NCBI RefSeq assembly: GCF_003388735.1
Contig: NZ_QUBQ01000008.1
Coordinates: 62,001 to 126,000 of the forward strand
DNA length: 64,000 bases
Reading direction: 5' to 3'
Source of the DNA: Paenibacillus paeoniae
GTDB taxonomy: Bacteria; Bacillota; Bacilli; Paenibacillales; Paenibacillaceae
The position numbers and the translations under genes are program-made. Numbering within the stretch: position 1 is the first letter of the stretch; every line of letters begins with the position of its first letter. Positions 31,000 to 40,884 of this stretch are shown here, piece by piece. Under the pieces are notes generated by a model. That model did not search any database. It was not told the origin of the DNA and worked only from the letters and a program-made list of their open reading frames with translations.

Positions 31000-31896
31000 A
31001 TGCGGTTAAAACGAGTCAGTTTTGGCGACCGGCTATTACTGTACTTCATCTATGCGTTTCTCATCCTGCTATCCTTCTCAGCCCTGTACCCGTTCTGGAA
31101 TGCTTTCGTTGTTTCTTTCAATGAAGGGATGGATACATCAAGGGGCGGGATAACGTTCTGGCCAAGAGTTTTCACTTGGGATAACTATGATGTCGTGTTT
31201 CAGGACAATAAGTTGATCAATGGATTTCTGATTTCCTTCTACCGAACCATAGTGGGTACGGTATCCGCTACCTTGATGACGGCGATTTTGGCTTATGGCA
31301 TGACCCGATCCTTTTTGATGGGCCGCAAGTTTTACATGATTTTCTTTATCTTCACTATGTACTTTGGCGGCGGATTGATCCCGAACTTCTTGCTCATTCG
31401 TTCGCTTGGGCTGATGGACAACTTTCTAGTATTCATTATTCCTGGCTTGATTAGCGTGTGGAATATGATTATATTCCGAACGTTTTTCAAAGGGTTGCCG
31501 GCTGGCCTGGAAGAATCTGCGCAAGTGGACGGCTGCAGCACATGGGGAATCTTTTTCCGAATCATATTGCCGTTATCAGGTCCGGTCATCGCTACGCTTG
31601 GCCTGTTCACCGCTATCGCGCATTGGAACGACTGGTTCGTGCCGAGCATCTACATTACGAATCCGGACCTGCTGCCCGTACAGACGATACTTCGAAGACT
31701 GCTGAACTCCAACATTATTGAATTGTCGGGACTGCCCAATGATGTGATCTCCAAAATCAATAGCGCCAGAACCTTCACCTCCAAGTCGCTTACAAGCGCA
31801 ACAATGATGGTCGTCACACTTCCTATCATTATTGTGTATCCATTCGTGCAGAAATACTTTGTCAAAGGCGTGTTGATAGGTTCATTGAAAGAATAG
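31000..31896 (+). CDS. Sugar ABC transporter permease, LplC/YtcP family
   Basis: 298 residues, 34 bp after the first permease, with GGGAGG before the ATG. Six hydrophobic segments; the EAA loop is LEESAQVDGCSTWGIFFRI with the usual Gly. The long periplasmic-side loop near residue 230 (VQTILRRLLNSNI) is typical of the LplC subgroup. It pairs with the permease at 29985 to form the membrane channel. Confidence 0.9.
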   Translation: MRLKRVSFGDRLLLYFIYAFLILLSFSALYPFWNAFVVSFNEGMDTSRGGITFWPRVFTWDNYDVVFQDNKLINGFLISFYRTIVGTVSATLMTAILAYGMTRSFLMGRKFYMIFFIFTMYFGGGLIPNFLLIRSLGLMDNFLVFIIPGLISVWNMIIFRTFFKGLPAGLEESAQVDGCSTWGIFFRIILPLSGPVIATLGLFTAIAHWNDWFVPSIYITNPDLLPVQTILRRLLNSNIIELSGLPNDVISKINSARTFTSKSLTSATMMVVTLPIIIVYPFVQKYFVKGVLIGSLKE

Positions 31897-31972
31897 CATC
31901 CGATTTCTTCCTAACGGTTTAAGGCGAGTTTCGCTTTGGACATAGACAATAAATATGAGAGGGGCAATAACC

Positions 31973-33655
31973 ATGAGGAAAAGAAAGTCGTTGCTGCTCG
32001 TTGTCTCAGCGGTTCTGCTGCTGACGACGGTACTGGCAGCTTGCAGCAAGTCCGAACCGGGCAATAACAAGCCATCGCCTTCACCTGCGGCAACCAATCA
32101 GACGGGCACTGAAACAGATTCTCCGGGGGCAAATGCAGCATGGGAATTCGGATCGGAACCACTGGAATTTTCATTGTTCTTCCATTATGGTTGGACCAAT
32201 TACTTGGGGATGGACGATTACCCGGCAACCAAATGGTTGAAAGAAAACAAAGGGCTCAACATCAAAGCGATTCAGGCGAATGGCAGCAATGATGAAATGA
32301 TGACGACGATGATGACCGGCGGTACTTTGCCTGATGTCATCTGGATGAACCGATTCCATCCGGATATGGATCGTATGGAAGGGAACGGCCAGCTTGTCGC
32401 TTTCGATGATTACTTGGATAAATATCCGAATTTGAAGAAATGGCTCGGTGAAGAAAGAATTGATCTTCTTCGCTCCAAGGACGGAAAGCTGTATAAGTTC
32501 CCGAACTGGTATACCAATCAGTCGACCAATACGGCTGGCTATGCAGTCAACAAAAAAATATACAGAGAGCTTGGCGAGCCGAAGCTGGAGACGACAGACG
32601 AACTATATGACTATCTGGTAAAAGTGAAAGAGAAGTACGGCTCTGAGGTTGTGCCGTATGAGCCTGGTCGGGCGCAAGATGGCCAAGGCGTAGCTCTGCT
32701 GTATACGGCATTCAAAGAAGGCGCTCTATATGATTCCTTGGGCAGCCAGCTCCTCGCTGTACCTAATGGCGACAAGCTGACATCGATTTTTACAGATCCT
32801 GCTTTCCGTGAGTCGCAAAAATTCGTTTCTAAATTGTATACTGAAAAATTGATGACACAAGACGCATTCACCCAATCAGACGATCTAATTACGGAGAAGC
32901 TGGTGAATAACCGCGTCGCAGTCTATGGCAGCGCAGACGTTACAAACAAGGCCAATCAAGCTCATCTTCAAATTACGAGCACTCATCCGGAAGACGGTTA
33001 CTTCGTGATCTGGCCATTCCACAAAGAAGGACTGGACAAGAACAAAATTCATCCAGGCGGTTATGACAAGCTTGGCTGGAACGTAGCGGTCATTACTAAA
33101 AATGCCAAAGACCCCGAAAAGATTTTCGCATTCCTGGATTGGTATACAGGTCCTGAGGGGATGAATCTTCAGTTCTTCGGTCCGGAGGGGAAAAACTGGA
33201 ATGGATTTGACAATGAGGGATTTCCAAACTTCACAGATCAGTATAACAAAGAAGAAGTGGCCCAGCTTCAAACGGACAATTTGCCGGTCATGATCGTAGG
33301 CAATTCCGCATACATTGACCCTGCCAAGAACAAATATGAATTGTCCCAGCCAGTAGACCAACAAAACTGGCAAGCTCGATACCAGCGCGAAGTGACCTGG
33401 CCAACGGGTATCGATACAACCGAGTTCAGAAACCTGACTCCAAGGGCCGAATCGGAAGAGGCTGGTATCCAGCAGTTGTTGGCCGATATGTTCCTGCAAG
33501 TATTTGCCGACTCCTCGCAAGCGAAGAGCCCAGAGGATGTAGACCGTATTCTCGACAAGGCTGAGGCGGATGCCCAATCGCTGGGCTACAACAAGCTGCT
33601 GGAATGGCGTACGGCTCAGTGGCAAGAAAAGCGTAAAATTCTTGGACTCAGCTAG
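31973..33655 (+). CDS. Sugar-binding lipoprotein (LipO/LplA-like)
   Basis: 560 residues from the ATG at 31973. The signal peptide ends in the lipobox LAAC (C24), followed by a Ser/Pro/Thr linker (about 25-55). The mature protein is an extracellular solute-binding fold with PATKWLKENKGLNIKAIQA, GGTLPDVIWMNRFHPD and AFLDWYTGPEGMNL. It should capture an oligosaccharide for the two permeases just upstream. A hairpin at 33676 closes this part of the operon. Confidence 0.9.
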   Translation: MRKRKSLLLVVSAVLLLTTVLAACSKSEPGNNKPSPSPAATNQTGTETDSPGANAAWEFGSEPLEFSLFFHYGWTNYLGMDDYPATKWLKENKGLNIKAIQANGSNDEMMTTMMTGGTLPDVIWMNRFHPDMDRMEGNGQLVAFDDYLDKYPNLKKWLGEERIDLLRSKDGKLYKFPNWYTNQSTNTAGYAVNKKIYRELGEPKLETTDELYDYLVKVKEKYGSEVVPYEPGRAQDGQGVALLYTAFKEGALYDSLGSQLLAVPNGDKLTSIFTDPAFRESQKFVSKLYTEKLMTQDAFTQSDDLITEKLVNNRVAVYGSADVTNKANQAHLQITSTHPEDGYFVIWPFHKEGLDKNKIHPGGYDKLGWNVAVITKNAKDPEKIFAFLDWYTGPEGMNLQFFGPEGKNWNGFDNEGFPNFTDQYNKEEVAQLQTDNLPVMIVGNSAYIDPAKNKYELSQPVDQQNWQARYQREVTWPTGIDTTEFRNLTPRAESEEAGIQQLLADMFLQVFADSSQAKSPEDVDRILDKAEADAQSLGYNKLLEWRTAQWQEKRKILGLS

Positions 33656-33675
33656 TCCCGCATAGCAAGATCAAG

Positions 33676-33709
33676 CATCCCAACAGGTTTGTCAGAACCC
33701 GTTGGGATG
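33676..33709 (+). terminator. Hairpin between two binding-protein genes
   Basis: CATCCCAACAGGTT pairs with AACCCGTTGGGATG with one mismatch; only a weak T run follows, so it may attenuate rather than stop transcription. Confidence 0.6.
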
Positions 33710-33819
33710 TCTGTGCATTCTGTTATATTGATCTTTTCTATATAATGTTAGTGGTGTTTTTGGTATCATTAGACTATTAACAGTCGAATTTACCATTCTT
33801 TCAAGGGGGCGCAAGGTCA

Positions 33820-35487
33820 GTGAACAAGAAGAGAGAAATGTTCATGCGACTTCTGCTTACAGTTCTGACATTAAGTTTGATCTGGGGCTGCAGCAATGCC
33901 GGAAGCACGGTAAGAGAACAAGAGGTAGAAGAACATACGACCCAAGAAGGCGGGCTGTATGAAAATGGCTTGTACGTCTTGGGGAGTGAGCGGCTGGATA
34001 TCTCGTTTTACGCTCACTATAGCTATTATTCCATGCCTTCATGGGGCTCGGACCCTGCATCGAAGTGGATCAGGGATCAGTTCAACATTCATGTCACTCC
34101 TATTAGTTCAGATGGAAAGGCAAGGCAGAAGCTGCAGAAAATGATTGCCGGCAATCATTTGCCCAATATTGTATGGGGTGATCGCGGCTCCGATCTGGAG
34201 CAGATGAGGGAAGCGGGCTTGCTGGTGCCGCTCGATGCTTATATCGATAAGTATCCGAACCTGAAGCATTGGGCAGGAGACAAAATATTGGAATTACTTC
34301 GTTCCTCGGACGGTCACATCTATTATTTTCCCAACTACTATACGAACAGACCCTATGGCAATTCGGGATATGTCATTAACAAAAAGATATACCGGGAGTT
34401 AGGATTCCCGCCGCTTGAAACGACGGAGGATCTGTATCATTATCTGCAAATGGTGAAGGAAAGTTATCCGAATGTCATTCCATTCGAGACAGGGCAGACC
34501 AAGGAAGGGCATGGCATCGATCAGCTTTTTTCGGCGTTTAAAGAAGAAAATTTAGGTTTTACCAGATTGTATGCTGTAACGGAAGGCGACCGGATGTCGT
34601 CTATCTACAAGGATGAAGCGTTCCGCGAGTCGGCTGTATACGTGGCCAGGCTGATGCGCGAGGGATTGATACCGACGGATGCGATGACGCAGACAGAGGA
34701 TCAAATTGCCGAAAAGCTGATGCTAGGAAGAGTGGCTGTCTATGCCAGCGCAAATCCGATGATCAATGCAATGGTGGGCGATGCGGAGCTGCGCAAGGTT
34801 AATCCGGACGATGGTTATATGTTCATCGAGCCGATCTATAAGCAAGGCTTAGACCGCACCAAGATTTATCCTGGCACCTACAACATCCTGGGCTGGAATG
34901 TTGCGTCCATTACGACTAGCGCAAGAAATCCGGAAGCGATATTCGCTATGCTGGATTGGATGACGGGTCCGGAGGGCTCGGCCGTCCAGATGTGGGGACC
35001 GCCAGGACCTGCGGGCTATTGGAACGGATTTTTGGATGACGGAATTACGCCTAATTTTACAGCCAGATACGGAACTGATCCGAAAGGCTTGGCGGAAATT
35101 CAAGCCATCTCCGGCGATCTCATATGGGTAGGCAATACGGTGTACCTCGATAAAACAAAAAGCGAGTTTGAGCAGACGCTGCCGGAAGAGCAGCAGAATT
35201 GGTCGACCTATTGGCAGCAGAAAATTACCTGGAAATCGCAAGGAGACGCGACGGAATTCATTAATGTGCAGCCGGCCCCAAACTCGGAGGAAGGCCAAAT
35301 TATGAGCTATTTAAGAGAGATATGGCTCGATGCGCGCAGGGACGCTCTATTTGGCAAATCCGACGAGGAAGTGCTGTCCATACTGGATGATGCGCATCGT
35401 GCTTCCATGGAGGCGGGGTTTCAGCAATATTTAAATGACATCACGACGAGATGGCAAGACAATGTGAAAGTTCTGAATAACAAATAG
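33820..35487 (+). CDS. Second sugar-binding lipoprotein, paralogue
   Basis: 555 residues with a GTG start. The lipobox is LIWGC (C24). It is clearly a paralogue of the lipoprotein at 31973 (shared KYPNLK, LLRS-DG, GY-(V/I)NKKIYRELG, DDGYMFIEPIYKQGLDRTKIYPG against the same block there). It lies after a hairpin and 42 bp before a YesN-type regulator, so it may work as a sensing partner of the kinase as much as a transport component. That role is inference from position. Confidence 0.87.
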   Translation: MNKKREMFMRLLLTVLTLSLIWGCSNAGSTVREQEVEEHTTQEGGLYENGLYVLGSERLDISFYAHYSYYSMPSWGSDPASKWIRDQFNIHVTPISSDGKARQKLQKMIAGNHLPNIVWGDRGSDLEQMREAGLLVPLDAYIDKYPNLKHWAGDKILELLRSSDGHIYYFPNYYTNRPYGNSGYVINKKIYRELGFPPLETTEDLYHYLQMVKESYPNVIPFETGQTKEGHGIDQLFSAFKEENLGFTRLYAVTEGDRMSSIYKDEAFRESAVYVARLMREGLIPTDAMTQTEDQIAEKLMLGRVAVYASANPMINAMVGDAELRKVNPDDGYMFIEPIYKQGLDRTKIYPGTYNILGWNVASITTSARNPEAIFAMLDWMTGPEGSAVQMWGPPGPAGYWNGFLDDGITPNFTARYGTDPKGLAEIQAISGDLIWVGNTVYLDKTKSEFEQTLPEEQQNWSTYWQQKITWKSQGDATEFINVQPAPNSEEGQIMSYLREIWLDARRDALFGKSDEEVLSILDDAHRASMEAGFQQYLNDITTRWQDNVKVLNNK

Positions 35488-35529
35488 CAGCTTACATTCA
35501 TCATTGATGCTTCATGGGGGGAAGAGACG

Positions 35530-37104
35530 ATGTACAACGTGCTGTTGGTAGATGATGAAGAACTGGATTTGGAAGGGATGAAGCAATTTATTCCTTGGAC
35601 CGAGCTGGGGATGGAAGTCAAGGGCTCTGTGAACAATGCACTGTCCGCCTGCGAGGTGCTGGATCAGCATGTCATTGATATACTCGTAAGTGATGTGAAT
35701 ATGCCCTATATGTCAGGGCTTGAGCTGGCTCGGATTGCGCTGCAGAGGAAGCCCAATATACGGATTATCTTTGTGAGCGGATTTCAGGAGTTTAGTTTTG
35801 TGCAGCAAGCCCTCTCACTGAAGGCTTACAATTACGTTCTAAAGCCGATGGACGATAATGAACTGATTGCTTCGCTTATGAAGGTGAAGCGCGACTTGGA
35901 CGAGGAGCTGAAGCATCGGGAGGTCGAGGAAGCCTACCAGGATATGATTCCTATTGCCAAAAGCGATCTGCTTCTGCGTCTCTTCGAAGGGGAAGATCCT
36001 TCGGATCGCGAGTTTATGGCGAAGTTGATGAAGTCTCATGAACTTCACCGACTGAAGTGGCCCGTTCGGGTAGCGGTGATGGAGCTGGATCTGCTCTCTC
36101 GAACGGAAGACAACGCCTCATCACGGCTGGAAGTGTCCAGAGTGTTCATGAAGCAGCTGCATGAAGCGGTAAGCGCAGGAGGAACTATTCCTTACTGTAA
36201 GCTGAATTCCCAGCGGTTCGCTCTGCTGCTGGAGGCAGATAGCATTGAAGATAGAATTGATAAGCTGCTGGATCGGGCGCAGCGCAGATTGACCGTTACG
36301 ATAACGACCGGTCTCGGGGCGCCTGTACATTCGCTGGATAGGCTTCATAATTCATATGGGCAAGCCATTCAGGCGGTTGAAGGGAAAATGTTTCTCGGAA
36401 AAGGCGGCATTATTAATTTCGAGGAAGTAAGCACGGAGCCGGGCATGTTGGATTCCCGCATGCTGGACAATCATATGAATGCAATGATGAAAGCGGTTAA
36501 AGAGTATGAGCTTGTGCAAATTTATGACGAATTTGAAGCGTTATTCCGATCGTTGACAAGCCTGCGTTCCAAGTTCACCGTTCATAATCTGACCAACTAT
36601 ATTATTTGGAAGCTGGATCAGCACTTGAGCGCGATGAACGAGGATTTGTTCGAGCTGCTTGGCATTGATATCCGCAATCTCGATATATTGCTGCAGTTCG
36701 AGACGGTTAATGATATCCGCAGATGGCTGCTCTATCGCGTTTTTGAAATATCGGAGAAGCTGCATCAGAAGAACAGCACAAAGGACAGTAAGTTTATTCG
36801 CAATGTGATGAAGACGATCAAAGAGCGGATGAGCGAAAATATTACGCTAAAGGATATCGCACAGCATTTCTCATTCTCCCCTAGCTACTTAGGATTTCTG
36901 ATTAAAGAGAAGTCGGGGCATACCTTTAATGAATTATTGGTCCAGCTGCGCATGGAACGGGCTTGCGAGCTGCTCAAAATGCCTGGCATGAAAATCTATG
37001 AGATTGCCGATCAGGTTGGCTATCGCTACTTGCCGTATTTCAGCAGGCAATTCAAAGAGAAGTTTGGCATGACGCCGCTAGAATACCGCAAAAGAGAACA
37101 ATAG
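35530..37104 (+). CDS. YesN-type response regulator with AraC output
   Basis: 524 residues. The receiver domain (1-115) has the acidic pocket LLVDDEE, phospho-acceptor D55 (VSDVNMP) and K105 (YVLKPM). A middle region of about 290 residues, as in YesN proteins, leads to a C-terminal AraC-type double helix-turn-helix (about 425-524: LKDIAQHFSFSPSYLGFLI, then IYEIADQVGYRYLPYFSRQF). It should activate the adjacent ABC transporter operon when phosphorylated by the kinase that starts 15 bases downstream. Confidence 0.92.
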   Translation: MYNVLLVDDEELDLEGMKQFIPWTELGMEVKGSVNNALSACEVLDQHVIDILVSDVNMPYMSGLELARIALQRKPNIRIIFVSGFQEFSFVQQALSLKAYNYVLKPMDDNELIASLMKVKRDLDEELKHREVEEAYQDMIPIAKSDLLLRLFEGEDPSDREFMAKLMKSHELHRLKWPVRVAVMELDLLSRTEDNASSRLEVSRVFMKQLHEAVSAGGTIPYCKLNSQRFALLLEADSIEDRIDKLLDRAQRRLTVTITTGLGAPVHSLDRLHNSYGQAIQAVEGKMFLGKGGIINFEEVSTEPGMLDSRMLDNHMNAMMKAVKEYELVQIYDEFEALFRSLTSLRSKFTVHNLTNYIIWKLDQHLSAMNEDLFELLGIDIRNLDILLQFETVNDIRRWLLYRVFEISEKLHQKNSTKDSKFIRNVMKTIKERMSENITLKDIAQHFSFSPSYLGFLIKEKSGHTFNELLVQLRMERACELLKMPGMKIYEIADQVGYRYLPYFSRQFKEKFGMTPLEYRKREQ

Positions 37105-37119
37105 CCTATGGAGGGAAAG

Positions 37120-38949
37120 ATGAAATCGGCCTGGGAGAAACGAAGACGCTTGGGTTATATGCCAATCGGCTATAAGCTTATGCTCTCGTACCTTGTATTT
37201 ATCATTATTCTGATCACAGTGAATGGTTATGTCTCCCACTCCATGTACGATGCATCGATGCGGAAGCAAACCAGCGATAATATTAAAAACACGTTGGTGC
37301 AAATCAGGGACAATGTCGCCTACAAAACGGATGATATGATCCGAATTTCTTCCACCCTTTACGAGGACGATAAATTTGTGGAAAGCCTCAAGCTTATACC
37401 GGAGGACAGCAGGGAGAAGCATCTCAGACATGAACAGACGCTGCTGCCTAAGCTCGATAGCGCGTCCAAGTCCATCGGTATGAATTTAAGGATGTTCATT
37501 TACTTTAAAAATGACACTATTGACGAAGTGTACAATATCTATGATCAGCACGATACGCAATCCAATGAAAAGGTAATCAACATGCTGAAGCATCGGCGTA
37601 TTTCGAATACGCCTTGGTATTTTCTATTCCCGGAAGAGGAATATGGCGTCACGATGGTTTGGGAGCAAGTCGAGGATGATAGATTAAGCAATCGAATCTC
37701 GATGATTCGCCGAATTGTGGATTTGTCTATTCCTACGAATGTGAAAGAAATTGGCATGATGAGGTTCAGCGTCTTAATCGACGAACTGTTCGAAAGTGTA
37801 TATTTCCGCAACCTGGGAGACGGTGCCGTCTTGCTTGTGAAGGACAAGACGGGGGAAATTATTTATGCCTCCGACGAACAATTGGACGAAGCAAGGGCAT
37901 CCAGTGGGCGAGCGCCGATTACGCTGGCTTCGATGGCGGAGTCTCACCCGCCGGGCGAATTTCTGACGCTTGAGGAGTATATGCCCCTGCAGGAGTGGAC
38001 AATAGTCGCTTATGTGCCGCTGACCATTATTAAGCAAGAGGCTGAGCGCGTGCAGACCTATATCCTCTTGATATGTCTGCTTTGTTTCGTCTTATTCACA
38101 TTTACCGGCATATTCATGTCGCGGTACTTCTCCAAGCGAATTACAAAGTTCGTCTCTGTGCTGAATGCGTTTCGTGAGGGAGACTTGCACAAGCGGATCT
38201 CTTATCGGGGAAGGGATGAGTTTTCGCAAATCGCAACGGCGCTGAACGGTATGGGCGAAGATGTGGAAGCGCTGATCAACAAGGTGTACTTGACTCAGCT
38301 GCAGAAGAAGGAAGCGGAGCTTGAGATGCTGCAGACGCAGATCAATCCGCATTTTCTGTACAATACGCTTTCGTCTATTAACCGACTGGCCAAATTCGGC
38401 GAGAACGAGAAGCTTCAGAAGATGGTGGTGCAACTGGCGAAGTTTTACCGGCTGACGCTTAATTCCGGCAAAACGCTTATTCCCGTTTCTTCCGAAGTCG
38501 AGCAAGCTAACGCCTATCTGGACATTCAGAAGGTCAAGTACGGACGCAGACTTGAAGCGACATTCGATGTTGACGTTAACGTGTGGCAATACGAGACCAT
38601 TAAGCTCATTCTGCAGCCTTTTGTAGAAAATGTATTGAAGCACGCATGGAGCGGCGATCGCATTCATATTCGCATTGTGGCCAAGCTGGAGGGCGATGAT
38701 ATCCTATATCGGGTTATTGATGACGGGATGGGCGTGAGGCAAGAGCGGATCGCAGAAATTATGAGTCTCTCCAACGACAGCGAGACGGGCTTCGGTATCC
38801 GCAATATACATCAGCGCGTTCAGCTTCAATATGGCGAGCAGTATGGCGTGTCGATTTTCAGCCGAAGAGGCGCAGGCACCTCGGTTGATATTCGTATCCC
38901 CGCCCGGAAGCGGAAGCTGTTTCTGGAGGACGATCAGGCAAGCGGGTAA
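37120..38949 (+). CDS. YesM-type sensor histidine kinase
   Basis: About 609 residues from the ATG at 37120, with GGAGG five bases upstream (the ATG at 37108 has no site). Two membrane helices (about 20-40 and 310-330) enclose an extracellular dCache-like sensor. HAMP and the HisKA_7TM-like His_kinase box QTQINPHFLYNTLSSINRLA (H411) follow, then a GHKL ATPase domain (VENVLKHAW, VIDDGMGV, GFGIRNIHQR). It pairs with the regulator just upstream. Regulator-first order is opposite to the second YesM/YesN pair at 49611-53065. Confidence 0.91.
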   Translation: MKSAWEKRRRLGYMPIGYKLMLSYLVFIIILITVNGYVSHSMYDASMRKQTSDNIKNTLVQIRDNVAYKTDDMIRISSTLYEDDKFVESLKLIPEDSREKHLRHEQTLLPKLDSASKSIGMNLRMFIYFKNDTIDEVYNIYDQHDTQSNEKVINMLKHRRISNTPWYFLFPEEEYGVTMVWEQVEDDRLSNRISMIRRIVDLSIPTNVKEIGMMRFSVLIDELFESVYFRNLGDGAVLLVKDKTGEIIYASDEQLDEARASSGRAPITLASMAESHPPGEFLTLEEYMPLQEWTIVAYVPLTIIKQEAERVQTYILLICLLCFVLFTFTGIFMSRYFSKRITKFVSVLNAFREGDLHKRISYRGRDEFSQIATALNGMGEDVEALINKVYLTQLQKKEAELEMLQTQINPHFLYNTLSSINRLAKFGENEKLQKMVVQLAKFYRLTLNSGKTLIPVSSEVEQANAYLDIQKVKYGRRLEATFDVDVNVWQYETIKLILQPFVENVLKHAWSGDRIHIRIVAKLEGDDILYRVIDDGMGVRQERIAEIMSLSNDSETGFGIRNIHQRVQLQYGEQYGVSIFSRRGAGTSVDIRIPARKRKLFLEDDQASG

Positions 38950-38983
38950 GGCTACGCAGTATATCACTCAGTGGACACAAGAA

Positions 38984-39013
38984 GGGCAGTGCTTGAAGAC
39001 CTCGGCACTGCCC
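38984..39013. terminator. Terminator between kinase and catalase (convergent)
   Basis: GGGCAGTGC and GCACTGCCC form a perfect nine-bp stem 35 bp after the kinase stop. Confidence 0.6.
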
Positions 39014-39089
39014 TGTATATTTGCCATCTTTTCTAGCGAGCTCCATCTGTTGAGAGAATTCGCATTTGAGACATCTAGGTCTTTAAAAT

Positions 39090-40703
39090 TCAATATCCGT
39101 CTGTAGAATGCCCTAGCTCCGTAGATAGCTCCATGCCTTCGTTGGCGGGATGAGTGCCGACATGCCCCTCTGGACCTTTGGCAGATTTCAGGCCGTCTGC
39201 AACTCTTCTGCCGTATTCGGCATCCGCTTCTGTAAAGTGATGAACCATGGTCTCCTGAATATAGGTCGTGCATGTGCTGAGCGCATCAACCAGATTGGAG
39301 ATGAGATCATCTCGTTCCCATGACTCCAAGCTGCGATAGGTGTCGCCCGCTTGCTTGAAGTTATTTTGTCGATCTATTGGTTCGCGGGTAAGCTTGTCAT
39401 GGTATTCCGGTTCATGCGGCTCTCCCGGACGTTCCGCTTCCTTCAGTCCGCCGAGCGAGGAGGGCTCATAGTTCACATGAGGATTTTGACCCGGTGAAAC
39501 GTCTACATAGAAGGACATTTGTCCGTCTCGTTGGTTGGTCGCGACCCGTTTCTTCGGAGCATTGATCGGGAGCTGCAAGTAATTGCTGCCTACCCGGTAA
39601 CGCTGTGTGTCCGAGTAGGAGAATGTACGGCCTTGAAGCATCTTGTCGTCCGAGAAGTCCAGACCATCGACGAGCACACCTGTACCGAACGCAGCTTGCT
39701 CGACCTCGGCGAAGTAGTTGTCCGGATTGCGGTTCAGCACCATCTTGCCGACGGGAAGCATGGGGAATTGATTATCGTCCCAGAGCTTGGTGTCATCAAG
39801 CGGATCGAAGTCCAGCTCTGGATGTTCGTCATCGCTCATCCACTGCACCTTAAGCTCCCATTCCGGATATTCACCGTGTTCGATTGCCTCGTACAGATCT
39901 TGGGTCGCATGATTGAAGTTTTTGGCCTGCAGCTCCTCGGCATCCTTCTGCGTCAAGTTGCGTATCCCCTGCAACGGCTCCCAATGATATTTCACAATAA
40001 CAGCCTTACCCTCGGCATTGATCCACTTGTAAGTGTTGACGCCAGAGCCCTGCATTTGACGATAATTGGCCGGAATGCCCCATGGAGAGAACAGAAAGGT
40101 GATCATATGGGTCGATTCGGGCGATTGCGATACAAAATCGAAGAAACGCTCCATACTCTGCACGTTCGTGACGGGGTCGGGCTTGAAGGCATGCACCATA
40201 TCGGGGAACTTCATGGCATCGCGAATAAAGAAGATTTTCAAATTGTTTCCAACCAGATCCCAATTGCCGTCTTCCGTATAAAATTTGGTGGCGAATCCTC
40301 TTGGATCGCGCAGTGTCTCGGGCGAGTGTCCTCCATGGATAACAGTCGAGAAGCGGACGAATACCGGCGTACGCTTGCCGGACTCCTGAAACAGCTTCGC
40401 TCGCGTGTACTTGGAGATGGGCTCGTCCCCCAGCTTTCCGTAGGCTTCGAAATACCCGTGAGCGCCGGCGCCGCGTCCGTGCACGACTCGCTCCGGCACG
40501 CGCTCACGGTCGAAATGCGATATTTTTTCGATAAAATGATAGTTTTCCAGTGTAGATGGGCCGCGATTGCCTATTGTACGAATATTTTGGTTGTCCGTAA
40601 TAGGATGTCCTTGCCGATTCGTTAAGGTTTCCTTCGTCTCTCCGGGTGCAAGCTCCTGGCTGGCAGCGCTGGATTCCGTCTTGCTGTTGTTATGCCCTGT
40701 CAT
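39090..40703 (-). CDS. Monofunctional heme catalase, KatX-like
   Basis: 537 residues from the ATG at 40703; a GTG five codons upstream (40718) is possible. Distal His H75 (ERVVHGRGAGAHG), the Asn site VGNNLKIFF and the proximal heme Tyr motif RTFSYSDTQRYR are all present; RFSTVIHGGHSPET is typical. It degrades hydrogen peroxide in the cytosol. Length is close to the Bacillus spore catalase KatX, and the upstream region has a forespore-type promoter, so a spore catalase is likely. A 368-codon frame on the opposite strand is a shadow. Confidence 0.9.
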   Translation of the reverse strand: MTGHNNSKTESSAASQELAPGETKETLTNRQGHPITDNQNIRTIGNRGPSTLENYHFIEKISHFDRERVPERVVHGRGAGAHGYFEAYGKLGDEPISKYTRAKLFQESGKRTPVFVRFSTVIHGGHSPETLRDPRGFATKFYTEDGNWDLVGNNLKIFFIRDAMKFPDMVHAFKPDPVTNVQSMERFFDFVSQSPESTHMITFLFSPWGIPANYRQMQGSGVNTYKWINAEGKAVIVKYHWEPLQGIRNLTQKDAEELQAKNFNHATQDLYEAIEHGEYPEWELKVQWMSDDEHPELDFDPLDDTKLWDDNQFPMLPVGKMVLNRNPDNYFAEVEQAAFGTGVLVDGLDFSDDKMLQGRTFSYSDTQRYRVGSNYLQLPINAPKKRVATNQRDGQMSFYVDVSPGQNPHVNYEPSSLGGLKEAERPGEPHEPEYHDKLTREPIDRQNNFKQAGDTYRSLESWERDDLISNLVDALSTCTTYIQETMVHHFTEADAEYGRRVADGLKSAKGPEGHVGTHPANEGMELSTELGHSTDGY

Positions 40704-40749
40704 AGAATGTTCTTCCACCTTCGCTTCAATTTGGGAATCGTTCCAACGT

Positions 40750-40779
40750 AGTATAGGGATGGGTGACTTTTTTTATGCG
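40750..40779 (-). promoter_or_regulatory. Forespore (sigma-F/G-like) promoter of the catalase
   Basis: On the minus strand GCATA (40779-40775) and TATACTA (40756-40750) are 18 bp apart, close to the sigma-G pattern GHATR-N18-CATNHTA with one mismatch. It starts about 47 bp before the catalase ATG. Confidence 0.45.
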
Positions 40780-40884
40780 ACGTTTTAGGGGAGAAATTCG
40801 TATCAAAGAGATCATCAGAACGTGGTTTATGATATGATTGAACTATAATGGGTTTCATAAATATTGGGTATTGCGGAGGATAGC

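Noticed and set aside
39519..40625. 368-codon plus-strand frame opposite the catalase
   Set aside because: The minus-strand catalase has complete catalytic motifs; the opposite frame has no recognisable motif and is a shadow of biased codon use.
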